This document shows positions 37,433 through 46,082 of a stretch of DNA of 64,000 nucleotides, piece by piece. Numbering within the stretch: the stretch's first letter is position 1; each line of letters starts with the position of its first letter. A program made the translations under genes and the position numbers. The notes beneath the pieces are model-generated. The model did no database searches, was not told the DNA's origin, and was given only the letters and a program-made list of their open reading frames with translations. The DNA comes from Pseudomonas orientalis (GTDB taxonomy: Bacteria > Pseudomonadota > Gammaproteobacteria > Pseudomonadales > Pseudomonadaceae), in NCBI RefSeq assembly GCF_002934065.1, contig NZ_CP018049.1, positions 866,501-930,500 on the forward strand, in the 5' to 3' direction.

Positions 37433-38428
37433 TCAGGCCTCGTGAATACGCTGCTTGAAGGTTCGGCTGATGCCGTGCACGCCGGGTTGGTAATGTTCTT
37501 CTTCAATGGCCGCCAGGGCCAGGCGCAGGGCGGTGTCGGCGATCAATTGATGCTGCTGGGCCATGGCGTTGACCGGCAGCGGCAGGAAGTCCAGCAACTG
37601 GGTATCGCCGAAGGTGCCCAGGCGCAGTGGCCGCGACTTGAGCGGGAAGTCGTGCAGGGCGTCAAACACGCCTTGCAGCAGCACGTAGGATGTGGTCACC
37701 AGCGCGTCAGGCAGATGCCCCAGGCGCTGCAGTAATTGCTCCATCAACTGTCGCCCGCAGTCGCGGCTGAAGGCTTCGCCCTGTTCGATGATCACCTCGC
37801 CGGTAAAGCCTTGCAGGGCTTCACGAAAACCCGCGGCACGTTCCTGGCTGATGCTCAGCTCCGGATGTGCGCCGATCAGTGCGATTTGCTTGGGCAACGG
37901 TTGCAGCAGGCTACTGGTGAGCTGCTGACAGGCTTGACGGTCATCGCTGACCACCGAGCAGAACTGGCTGGGCTCCATGACCCGGTCGATGGCGATCACC
38001 GGCAAGCCTTTGGCTTGCAGCTCGCGGTAGCTGTCATCCTCGGCCGGCAGGCAACTGGCGACAAACAGTGCATCGCAGCGCCGCGCGCGGAACAGTTGCA
38101 GCAATTGGCGCTCACTGTCAGCCTCGTCGTCGGAGCTGGCGATCAGCAATTGATAGCCGCGCGCCCGTGCGCCTTGTTCGAGCAACTTGGCAATGCGTGC
38201 GTAACTGGGGTTCTCCAGGTCCGGCAGGATAAAGCCCAGGGTGCGCGTGTGCCGGCTGCGCAAGCCGGCGGCTTGCGGGTTAGGCGTAAAACCGTGGGCC
38301 TGGACCACGGCCCTTACCCGCTCCACCGTCGCGTTGCTGATACGTTGTTGTTCGGCCTTGCCATTGATGACATAGCTGGCGGTTGTGACCGACACACCGG
38401 CCAGACGTGCGATATCACTGAGTTTCAA
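37433..38428 (-). CDS. fruR: Catabolite repressor/activator Cra (FruR)
   Basis: This 331-aa LacI-family regulator controls fructose use and, in P. putida, answers to fructose-1-phosphate. The start is a TTG at 38428, with AAGGAA 7 bases ahead, giving the protein-start LKLSDIARLAGVSVTTASYVINGKA, the recognised Cra opening; longer reading frames extend back to 38533 but lack this pattern. The helix-turn-helix is residues 1-25 and the hinge AAGLRSRHTRTLG; the effector domain has LIGAHPELS and GTFGDTQLL. It is divergent from fruB. A Cra operator sits in front of fruB. Confidence 0.95.
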   Translation of the reverse strand: MKLSDIARLAGVSVTTASYVINGKAEQQRISNATVERVRAVVQAHGFTPNPQAAGLRSRHTRTLGFILPDLENPSYARIAKLLEQGARARGYQLLIASSDDEADSERQLLQLFRARRCDALFVASCLPAEDDSYRELQAKGLPVIAIDRVMEPSQFCSVVSDDRQACQQLTSSLLQPLPKQIALIGAHPELSISQERAAGFREALQGFTGEVIIEQGEAFSRDCGRQLMEQLLQRLGHLPDALVTTSYVLLQGVFDALHDFPLKSRPLRLGTFGDTQLLDFLPLPVNAMAQQHQLIADTALRLALAAIEEEHYQPGVHGISRTFKQRIHEA

Positions 38429-38572
38429 ACCGGGTTTCCTTGTTTTTTTGAGCGTGCCCCGACATTTTGTCCAATCGTAACCGATTCCCGCATACGACCA
38501 ATGTCCCACAACAGGCGCCGAGTGGCCCTTCAAGCTTGCGCAATTAACGCGTAATCTGCCATAAATTCTAGA

Positions 38573-38584
38573 TTAAACGTTTCA
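38573..38584 (+). promoter_or_regulatory. Cra (FruR) operator upstream of fruB
   Basis: The sequence TTAAACGTTTCA at 38573-38584 is the Cra operator reported for P. putida fruB. It lies about 138 bases ahead of fruB and 145 bases past the fruR start. Binding would repress fruBKA until fructose-1-phosphate accumulates. Confidence 0.88.
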
Positions 38585-38627
38585 GCAAGGGTATTTTTAC
38601 GATGTTCGCCGCTGAGTGGCTACTGCC

Positions 38628-38647
38628 AACTGACCGCTCAGTCAGTT
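38628..38647. promoter_or_regulatory. Inverted repeat AACTGAC-6-GTCAGTT upstream of fruB
   Basis: AACTGAC (38628-38634) and GTCAGTT (38641-38647) form a perfect 7-bp inverted repeat with a 6-base spacer, 75 bases ahead of fruB. It is distinct from the Cra operator. It could be an activator site or an RNA hairpin in the leader. Confidence 0.55.
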
Positions 38648-38721
38648 ACTTTTGAACACCGCTAAGCTGATTTATTCAAAACAATACCTAGTGCGCACAC
38701 CGCACTAACTAGGAGAACGGC

Positions 38722-41580
38722 ATGCTCGAGCTCACTGTAGAGCAGATATCCATGGGCCAGGTGGCGCTGGATAAATCTGCGGCCTTGCACCTGCTCGCGG
38801 AAAAACTGGTGGCCGATGGCCTGGTTGCCGAAGGTTATCTCAGTGGCTTGCAAGCCCGTGAAGCCCAAGGCTCGACCTTTCTTGGCCAAGGCATCGCCAT
38901 TCCTCACGGCACCCCGGAAACCCGCGACCAGGTGTTTTCCACCGGCGTGCGTCTGTTGCAGTTTCCCGAAGGCGTGGACTGGGGCGACGGCCAGGTCGTG
39001 TACCTGGCGATCGGGATTGCCGCCAAATCCGATGAACACTTGCGCCTGCTGCAATTGCTGACCCGCGCCCTCGGCGAAACCGACCTCGGCCAGGCGCTGC
39101 GCCGTGCCGGTTCCGCCGAGGCCTTGCTGAAACTGCTGCAAGGCGCGCCGCAGGAACTGGCACTGGATGCCCAGATGATCAGCCTCGGCGTGTCGGCCGA
39201 TGATTTCGAGGAACTGGTGTGGCGCGGCGCGCGCCTGTTGCGCCAGGCCGATTGCGTGAGCAATGGGTTTGCCGCCGTGTTGCAGCAAGTCGATGCACTG
39301 CCCCTGGGCGATGGCCTGTGGTGGCTGCACAGCGAGCAGACGGTCAAGCGTCCGGGCCTGGCGTTCGTTACGCCGGACAAACCCATGCGCTACCTGGGTC
39401 AACCGCTCAATGGCCTGTTCTGCCTGGCCAGCCTGGGCGAAGCGCATCAGGCGTTGCTCGAGCGCCTGTGCGCCTTGCTGATCGAAGGGCGCGGCCAGGA
39501 ATTGGGCCGCGCCACCAGCAGTCGTGCCGTGCTTGAGGTGCTGGGTGGCGAACTGCCGCCCGACTGGCCGAGCGCGCGCATCACCCTGGCCAATGCCCAC
39601 GGGTTACATGCTCGCCCGGCGAAGATCCTCGCGCAACTGGCGAAAAGCTTCGATGGCGATATTCGCGTGCGCATTGTCGATGGTCCGGTCGGCGCGGTAT
39701 CGGTTAAAAGCCTGAGCAAGCTGTTGAGCCTCGGCGCGCGGCGTGGCCAGGTGCTGGAATTCGTCGCCGAGCCGAGCATCGCCGGGGACGCGCTGCCGGC
39801 CCTGTTGGCCGCAATTGAAGAAGGCCTGGGGGAAGAGGTCGAGCCTTTGCCGACCGTCAGCGCCCAGCCCGCCACCGTCGACATCGAACCGGTGATCAGC
39901 GTGCCGCTGTCCGGTAGCCAGATCCAGGCAATTGCCGCCGCGCCCGGTATCGCCATCGGCCCCGCGCATATTCAGGTTCAGCAGGTCTTCGACTACCCAC
40001 TGCGCGGTGAGTCCTGCGCGGTTGAGCGCCAGCGCCTGCAGGCTGCGCTGAGTGATGTGCGTCGCGATATCGAGGGCCTGATCGAACGCAGCCAGTCCAA
40101 GGCGATTCGGGAGATCTTCATCACTCACCAGGAAATGCTCGACGACCCGGAGCTGACCGACGAAGTCGATACGCGCCTCAAGCAAGGCGAAAGCGCCGAA
40201 GCGGCCTGGATGAGCGTGATCGAAGCGGCTGCCCGGCAGCAGGAGTCGTTGCAGGATGCCTTGCTCGCCGAGCGCGCCGCCGACCTGCGCGACATCGGTC
40301 GCCGCGTATTGGCGCAATTGTGCGGCGTCGATACCGCGCAGGAACCCAATGAACCCTACATCCTGGTGATGGACGAAGTCGGCCCTTCGGACGTCGCGCG
40401 CCTGGACCCGGCCCGTGTTGCCGGCATCCTTACGGCCCGTGGCGGCGCCACGGCCCACAGTGCCATCGTCGCCCGCGCGCTTGGCATTCCCGCGCTGGTC
40501 GGGGCCGGCGCGGCGGTGCTGCTGCTGGGCGCCGGTACACCCTTGTTGCTCGACGGCCAGCGCGGCCGCCTGCACGTCGACCCCGATGCGGCCACCCTGC
40601 AACGCGCGACCGTTGAGCGCGACACCCGCGAACAACGCCTGCAAGCGGCCTCTGCGCAACGCCATGAACCGGCGCTGACCCGCGACGGCCACGCGGTGGA
40701 AGTGTTCGCCAATATCGGCGAAAGCGCCGGAGTGGCCGCAGCGGTAGAGCAGGGCGCAGAAGGCATCGGCCTGTTACGCACCGAGCTGATTTTCATGGCC
40801 CACCCGCAAGCGCCGGACGAAGCCACCCAGGAAGCTGAATACCGCCGCGTACTCGACGGTCTCGACGGGCGCCCGCTGGTGGTACGCACCCTCGATGTGG
40901 GCGGCGATAAACCGCTGCCGTACTGGCCGATTGCCGAGGAAGAAAACCCCTTCCTCGGTGTGCGCGGCATTCGCCTGACCCTGCAACGCCCGCAGATCAT
41001 GGAAGCGCAACTGCGCGCGCTGTTGCGTTCGGCGGACAACCGGCCGTTGCGCATCATGTTCCCCATGGTCGGCAGCGTGGATGAATGGCGCGCGGCTCGG
41101 GACATGACCGAGCGCCTGCGCCTGGAAATACCGGTGGCCGACCTGCAACTGGGGATCATGATCGAAGTGCCGTCAGCCGCGCTGCTGGCGCCGGTGCTCG
41201 CCCGGGAAGTCGACTTTTTCAGCGTCGGCACCAACGACCTGACCCAATACACCCTGGCCATCGACCGTGGGCACCCGACACTGTCGGCCCAGGCCGATGG
41301 CCTGCACCCGGCCGTGCTGCAACTGATCGACATCACCGTGCGTGCCGCCCATGCCCATGGCAAATGGGTCGGCGTGTGCGGCGAGCTGGCGGCGGACCCG
41401 CTGGCGGTGCCGGTGCTGATTGGCCTGGGTGTGGACGAGTTGAGCGTGTCGGCACGCAGCATCCCCGAAGTGAAGGCGCGGGTGCGTGAATTCAGCCTGA
41501 GCCAGGCCCAGAGCCTGGCGCAACAGGCACTCGCGGTGGGCTCGCCCGCCGAAGTACGTGCTCTAGTGGAGGCCGTGTAA
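38722..41580 (+). CDS. fruB: Fructose PTS fusion protein (EIIA-HPr-EI)
   Basis: This 952-aa cytoplasmic protein relays phosphate from phosphoenolpyruvate to FruA. The order is EIIA-Fru (about 1-145, active histidine 62 in AIPHGTPE), an HPr domain (about 285-370, histidine 296 in GLHARPAK) and Enzyme I (about 400-950, histidine 579 in GGATAHSAIV; C-terminal VGTNDLTQYTLAIDRG and VCGELAAD). This three-in-one layout is the standard fructose system of Pseudomonas. AGGAGA lies ahead of the ATG. The stop TAA is followed directly by the fruK ATG. It is controlled by Cra. Confidence 0.98.
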   Translation: MLELTVEQISMGQVALDKSAALHLLAEKLVADGLVAEGYLSGLQAREAQGSTFLGQGIAIPHGTPETRDQVFSTGVRLLQFPEGVDWGDGQVVYLAIGIAAKSDEHLRLLQLLTRALGETDLGQALRRAGSAEALLKLLQGAPQELALDAQMISLGVSADDFEELVWRGARLLRQADCVSNGFAAVLQQVDALPLGDGLWWLHSEQTVKRPGLAFVTPDKPMRYLGQPLNGLFCLASLGEAHQALLERLCALLIEGRGQELGRATSSRAVLEVLGGELPPDWPSARITLANAHGLHARPAKILAQLAKSFDGDIRVRIVDGPVGAVSVKSLSKLLSLGARRGQVLEFVAEPSIAGDALPALLAAIEEGLGEEVEPLPTVSAQPATVDIEPVISVPLSGSQIQAIAAAPGIAIGPAHIQVQQVFDYPLRGESCAVERQRLQAALSDVRRDIEGLIERSQSKAIREIFITHQEMLDDPELTDEVDTRLKQGESAEAAWMSVIEAAARQQESLQDALLAERAADLRDIGRRVLAQLCGVDTAQEPNEPYILVMDEVGPSDVARLDPARVAGILTARGGATAHSAIVARALGIPALVGAGAAVLLLGAGTPLLLDGQRGRLHVDPDAATLQRATVERDTREQRLQAASAQRHEPALTRDGHAVEVFANIGESAGVAAAVEQGAEGIGLLRTELIFMAHPQAPDEATQEAEYRRVLDGLDGRPLVVRTLDVGGDKPLPYWPIAEEENPFLGVRGIRLTLQRPQIMEAQLRALLRSADNRPLRIMFPMVGSVDEWRAARDMTERLRLEIPVADLQLGIMIEVPSAALLAPVLAREVDFFSVGTNDLTQYTLAIDRGHPTLSAQADGLHPAVLQLIDITVRAAHAHGKWVGVCGELAADPLAVPVLIGLGVDELSVSARSIPEVKARVREFSLSQAQSLAQQALAVGSPAEVRALVEAV

Positions 41581-42501
41581 ATGGCAAGGATTTTGACCCT
41601 GACGCTGAACCCGGCGTTGGACCTCACGGTACGCCTGGCGCGCCTGGAACCCGGTGCAGTCAACCGCAGCGAAACGCTCATCACCCATGCCGCCGGCAAG
41701 GGCGTGAACGTGGCGCAGGTGCTGGCGGACCTCGGCCACGCGGTGACCGTGGGCGGCTTTCTCGGTGAAGACAACCCGCAGGCGTTCGAAGCACTGATCG
41801 CCCACCGTGGGTTTGGCGACGCGTTCGTTCGCGTGCCGGGGGAAACCCGCAGCAATATCAAGATTGCCGAACAGGATGGCCGGGTCACCGACATCAACGC
41901 ACCGGGGCCGCTGGTGAGCGAGCAGGCGCAAGCCGAACTGCTCAAGCGACTTGCGCTGATCGGCCCTGACTTCGACGCGGTGGTGGTCGCCGGCAGCTTG
42001 CCGCGTGGCGTCAGCCCGCAATGGTTTCAGGCACTGATCGAGCAATTGAAAAACCTCGGTTTGAAAGTGGCCCTCGACACCAGCGGCGAAGCCTTGAGCG
42101 CCGGGTTGAAGGCGGGCCCCTGGATGGTCAAGCCCAATACTGAAGAGCTCGCCCAGGCGCTGGATAACGCCACCGATGCCATCCGCCAGTTGCATCAACA
42201 GGGCGTGGAACATGTGGTGGTCTCGGACGGTGCTGCCGGCGTGAGCTGGTACAGCTCGGGGGCGACCCTGCAGGCCACGCCGCCCAAGGTGACGGTGGCC
42301 AGCACCGTAGGCGCCGGCGATTCGCTGCTGGCGGGCATGCTACACGGCCTGCTGCGCGACGAAGCGCCCGAGCAGACCCTGCGCCGCGCCACGGCGATTG
42401 CCGCGATGGCGGTGACGCAGATTGGTTTCGGCATCAGCGATGACGCGCAGTTGGCGCGTCTCGAAAGCGGCGTCGATGTGCGCACGCTGACAGAACAATA
42501 A
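41581..42501 (+). CDS. fruK: 1-phosphofructokinase
   Basis: This 306-aa PfkB-family kinase phosphorylates fructose-1-phosphate to fructose-1,6-bisphosphate. It opens MARILTLTLNPALDLTVRL and carries the first signature HAAGKGVNVAQVLADLG and the ATP-binding signature STVGAGDSLLAGML with its catalytic aspartate. It begins right after the fruB stop, so translation is coupled. It is the middle gene of fruBKA. Confidence 0.96.
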   Translation: MARILTLTLNPALDLTVRLARLEPGAVNRSETLITHAAGKGVNVAQVLADLGHAVTVGGFLGEDNPQAFEALIAHRGFGDAFVRVPGETRSNIKIAEQDGRVTDINAPGPLVSEQAQAELLKRLALIGPDFDAVVVAGSLPRGVSPQWFQALIEQLKNLGLKVALDTSGEALSAGLKAGPWMVKPNTEELAQALDNATDAIRQLHQQGVEHVVVSDGAAGVSWYSSGATLQATPPKVTVASTVGAGDSLLAGMLHGLLRDEAPEQTLRRATAIAAMAVTQIGFGISDDAQLARLESGVDVRTLTEQ

Positions 42502-42512
42502 GAGGGTTTGTG

Positions 42513-44216
42513 ATGAAGTTAGCCATTGTTACCGCCTGCCCGAACGGCATGGTCACCAGTGTGCTGTGCGCCCGCTTGCTGGACGCCGCCGCACAGCGCC
42601 AGGGCTGGAGCACCAGTGTTGAAGTGGTGGACGTGCAGCGCCCGGACAGCCAGCTGTCCCAGGCGACCCTCGATGACGCCGAGTGGGTGTTGCTGGTCAG
42701 CAGCACGCCGCTGGATATGCAGCGTTTTGTCGGCAAGCGCGTGTTCCAGAGCACGCCGGCCCAGGCGCTGGCGGATGTCGACGCGGTATTGCGTCGGGGC
42801 GCCGAGGAGGCGCAGGTGTACGTGGCGACCGAGGCACCGGCCGGGAATGCCCCGCGCATCGTCGCGATTACCGCTTGCCCGACCGGCGTTGCCCATACGT
42901 TCATGGCCGCCGAGGCCTTGCAGCAGACGGCCAAGCGCCTGGGCTATGACTTGCAGGTCGAGACCCAGGGCTCGGTCGGTGCGCGCACGCCGTTGAGTCC
43001 GCAGGCCATCGCCGACGCCGACGTGGTGCTGCTGGCGGCGGATATCGAAGTCGCCACCGAGCGCTTCGCCGGCAAGAAGATCTACCGCTGCGGCACCGGC
43101 ATTGCCCTCAAGCAATCGGAAGCCACCCTCAACAAGGCGCTGGCCGAAGGCGCGGTGGAAAGCGCCGGCAGCGGCGCAGTGGCCAAGTCGGAAAAAACCG
43201 GCGTGTACAAACACCTGCTCACCGGGGTGTCGTTCATGTTGCCGATGGTGGTGGCGGGCGGCTTGTTGATCGCCTTGTCCTTTGTGTTCGGCATCCATGC
43301 GTTTGAAGAAAAAGGCACCCTGGCGGCGGCGCTGAAAACCGTCGGCGACCAGGCGTTCATGCTGATGGTGCCGTTGCTCGCTGGCTACATCGCCTACTCG
43401 ATTGCCGATCGCCCCGGCCTGGCGCCGGGCATGATCGGCGGCCTGCTGGCGGGCACGCTGGGCGCCGGGTTCATTGGCGGGATCTTCGCCGGTTTCCTGG
43501 CCGGCTACAGCGTCAAGCTGATCTCGCGGGCGGTGCGCTTGCCGCAAAGCCTCGAGGCGCTCAAACCGATCCTGATCATCCCGTTGCTGGCCAGTTTGTT
43601 CACGGGCCTTGCCATGATCTATCTGGTTGGCCCACCGGTGGCGCGCTTGCTGACCGGGCTGACGGATTTTCTCAGCACCATGGGCACCACCAACGCGGTG
43701 CTGTTGGGCATCCTGTTGGGCGGCATGATGTGTGTCGACCTGGGCGGGCCGATCAACAAGGCGGCGTACGCGTTTTCCGTCGGCCTGCTGGCGGCGTCGA
43801 GCGGGGCGCCGATGGCCGCGACCATGGCCGCCGGCATGGTGCCGCCGATTGGCATGGGCATCGCGACGTTCCTGGCCCGGCGCAAGTTCGCCCAGACTGA
43901 ACGCGAAGCCGGCAAGGCCGCGATGATTCTCGGCCTGTGCTTTATCTCCGAAGGCGCGATTCCGTTTGCCGCCAAGGACCCATTGCGCGTGATCCCGGCC
44001 AGCATCGCCGGTGGCGCATTGACCGGCGCGCTGTCGATGTACTTCGGCTGCAAACTGGCCGCGCCCCACGGCGGGTTGTTCGTGTTGGTGATTCCGAACG
44101 CGATGAATCATGCGCTGCTGTATCTGCTGGCGATCGTGGCCGGCAGTGTGCTGACCGGTGTGGTGTATGCGCTGATCAAGCGGCCGGAAGCGGCGGAGCT
44201 GGCCGTCACTGCCTGA
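42513..44216 (+). CDS. fruA: Fructose PTS transporter EIIBC
   Basis: This 567-aa inner-membrane permease takes up fructose and phosphorylates it to fructose-1-phosphate. It has a first EIIB-like domain (cysteine 9 in IVTACPNGM), a second EIIB domain (phosphocysteine 122 in ITACPTGVAHTFMAAEAL) and an EIIC membrane domain from about residue 230 (TGVSFMLPMVVAGGLL, GTTNAVLLGILLGGMMCVDLGGPINKAAY). The ATG at 42513 has AGAGGG 6 bases ahead; the adjacent GTG at 42510 is too close. It is the last gene of fruBKA, followed by a REPIN. Confidence 0.96.
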   Translation: MKLAIVTACPNGMVTSVLCARLLDAAAQRQGWSTSVEVVDVQRPDSQLSQATLDDAEWVLLVSSTPLDMQRFVGKRVFQSTPAQALADVDAVLRRGAEEAQVYVATEAPAGNAPRIVAITACPTGVAHTFMAAEALQQTAKRLGYDLQVETQGSVGARTPLSPQAIADADVVLLAADIEVATERFAGKKIYRCGTGIALKQSEATLNKALAEGAVESAGSGAVAKSEKTGVYKHLLTGVSFMLPMVVAGGLLIALSFVFGIHAFEEKGTLAAALKTVGDQAFMLMVPLLAGYIAYSIADRPGLAPGMIGGLLAGTLGAGFIGGIFAGFLAGYSVKLISRAVRLPQSLEALKPILIIPLLASLFTGLAMIYLVGPPVARLLTGLTDFLSTMGTTNAVLLGILLGGMMCVDLGGPINKAAYAFSVGLLAASSGAPMAATMAAGMVPPIGMGIATFLARRKFAQTEREAGKAAMILGLCFISEGAIPFAAKDPLRVIPASIAGGALTGALSMYFGCKLAAPHGGLFVLVIPNAMNHALLYLLAIVAGSVLTGVVYALIKRPEAAELAVTA

Positions 44217-44228
44217 CGCGGTAAAAAA

Positions 44229-44317
44229 TGTGGGAGGGGGCTTGCCCCCGATAGCGGTGTGTCAGCCAGCTTATTTGCAGCTGACACACTGCCATCGGGG
44301 GCAAGCCCCCTCCCACA
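44229..44317. repeat. REPIN of the TGTGGGAGGGGGCTTG family (copy 1)
   Basis: Two REP arms (TGTGGGAGGGGGCTTGCCCC and mirror) flank a core with its own inverted repeat GTGTGTCAG / CTGACACAC. It is 89 bases long and lies 13 bases past the fruA stop. It shares the preceding ACGCGGTAAAAA flank with the element at 45969. Confidence 0.93.
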
Positions 44318-44407
44318 TTTGATCTTCAGGGTCTGTGAGGGCGGTGTCATATCTGCTTCATCCGCCCATGCTTAAGTGGCCCTTTTGATACTCAAGAGGG
44401 CACACGC

Positions 44408-45949
44408 ATGAGCCATTTCGATCTCGGCCGTCGCCGCGTGATGCAAGCTGTTGGCGCGGGCCTGTTGTTGCCGGGCCTGGCGCCGGCGGTGATTGCGTCG
44501 GTCAAGGACCGCCCGCTGCTCACCGATGGTGTGCAATCAGGCGATCTGCTCGGTGACCGCGCGATGATCTGGAGCCGCAGCGACCGCCCGGCACGGATGG
44601 TGGTGGAGTGGGACACCCGCAGTGTGTTCAGCAACCCCCGCCGATTCGTCTCGCCCCTGGCCGACAACCGCAGCGATTTTACCGCCCGCGTCGAACTCAC
44701 CGGGTTGCCCGCCGACCAGGCGATTTTCTACCGCGTGCATTTCGAAGACGCCCAGACCGGCATCGCCAGCGAGCCCTGGTTCGGCCACCTGCGCAGCGTG
44801 CCGCAACAGCGTCGCGACATCCGTTTTGTGTGGAGTGGCGACACCGTCGGGCAAGGCTTCGGCATCAACCCGGACATCGGCGGCATGCGCATCTATGAAG
44901 CCATGCGCCTGCGCCTGCCGGACTTCTTTATCCACAGCGGCGACACCATCTACGCCGACGGCCCGGTGCCGGCGCAACTGGCCACCGAAGGTGGACGCAT
45001 CTGGCGCAACATCACCACCGAAGCCAAGAGCAAAGTCGCCGAAACCCTGGATGAATATCGCGGCAATTACCGCTACAACCTGCTGGATGAAAACGTGCGG
45101 CGCTTCAATGCCGAGGTGCCGCAGATCTGGCAGTGGGACGATCACGAGGTGATCAATAACTGGTCATCCAGCAAGCCGTTGGATGAGCGCTACCAGACTC
45201 GCGACATCAACACCCTGGTCGGCCGTGCGCGCCAGGCCTGGCTGGAATATTCACCGATGCGCCGGCAAAGCGCCGACGCGGGCGGGCGGATTTACCGCAA
45301 GCTCGGTTACGGCCCGCTGCTGGATGTGTTCGTGCTGGACATGCGCAGTTATCGCGGCCCGAACGACGACAACCTGGGCGGCGAAAAGCCCTTCCTCGGC
45401 CGCGAGCAACTGGACTGGCTCAAGCGCGAACTCAAGGCGTCCCAGGCGCAGTGGAAAGTGGTTGCAGCCGACATGCCTATCGGCCTGGGCGTGCCCGACG
45501 GTGAAGTCAGCCCCGGCGTGCCACGCTGGGAAGCGATTGCCAACGGCGATCCCGGCCCGGCCCAGGGACGTGAGCTGGAAATTGCCGAGTTGCTGGGGTT
45601 CCTGCGCGCGCACAAGGTCCGTAACCATGTATGGCTGACCGCTGATGTGCACTATTGCGCGGCGCATCACTATCACCCGGTCCGGGCGGCGTTCCAGGAT
45701 TTCGAACCGTTCTGGGAGTTCGTCGCGGGGCCGTTGAATGCGGGGAGCTTCGGGCCCAATCCGTTGGACAAGACCTTCGGACCCGAGGTGGTGTTCGAGA
45801 AGGCACCGCCGGCGCAGAACACCTCGCCGTTTGCCGGGTTTCAGTTTTTCGGCGAGGTGCAGATTGATGGGCAGACGGCGGAGTTGACCGTTATTTTGCG
45901 CGATCTCGATGGTATCTCGGTGTTCGAGCAAAAACTGCAGCCTGCTTGA
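44408..45949 (+). CDS. Alkaline phosphatase D family protein (PhoD-like)
   Basis: This 513-aa secreted metallophosphatase has a twin-arginine signal (GRRRVMQAVGAGLLLPGLAPAVIA), indicating folding before export by Tat. The metallophosphatase site is seen as WSGDTVGQG, FIHSGDTIYADG, WDDHEVINNW and ADVHYCAAHHY. It probably hydrolyses phosphodiesters outside the cytoplasm. It differs from classical PhoD in lacking a recognised promoter (pho box not found). It is flanked closely by two REPINs of the same family in the same orientation. Confidence 0.9.
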   Translation: MSHFDLGRRRVMQAVGAGLLLPGLAPAVIASVKDRPLLTDGVQSGDLLGDRAMIWSRSDRPARMVVEWDTRSVFSNPRRFVSPLADNRSDFTARVELTGLPADQAIFYRVHFEDAQTGIASEPWFGHLRSVPQQRRDIRFVWSGDTVGQGFGINPDIGGMRIYEAMRLRLPDFFIHSGDTIYADGPVPAQLATEGGRIWRNITTEAKSKVAETLDEYRGNYRYNLLDENVRRFNAEVPQIWQWDDHEVINNWSSSKPLDERYQTRDINTLVGRARQAWLEYSPMRRQSADAGGRIYRKLGYGPLLDVFVLDMRSYRGPNDDNLGGEKPFLGREQLDWLKRELKASQAQWKVVAADMPIGLGVPDGEVSPGVPRWEAIANGDPGPAQGRELEIAELLGFLRAHKVRNHVWLTADVHYCAAHHYHPVRAAFQDFEPFWEFVAGPLNAGSFGPNPLDKTFGPEVVFEKAPPAQNTSPFAGFQFFGEVQIDGQTAELTVILRDLDGISVFEQKLQPA

Positions 45950-45968
45950 CCTGGAACGCGGTAAAAAC

Positions 45969-46057
45969 TGTGGGAGGGGGCTAGGCCCCGATGGCGGTGT
46001 GTCAGTCAATATCTCCGGTACTGATACACCGCTATCGGGGGCAAGCCCCCTCCCACA
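45969..46057. repeat. REPIN of the TGTGGGAGGGGGCTTG family (copy 2)
   Basis: This is a full 89-base element with arms and core as in copy 1, though the first arm reads CTAGGCCCC. It is 20 bases past the phosphatase stop and directly ahead of the minus-strand PepSY-reductase stop. Confidence 0.92.
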
Positions 46058-46082
46058 TTGGTTCTACAGTGACTGTGAAATC

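Noticed and set aside
42519..44111. 530-codon minus-strand frame opposite fruA
   Set aside because: It mirrors fruA and is rich in H, R and Q as shadow frames are. No start signal was seen.
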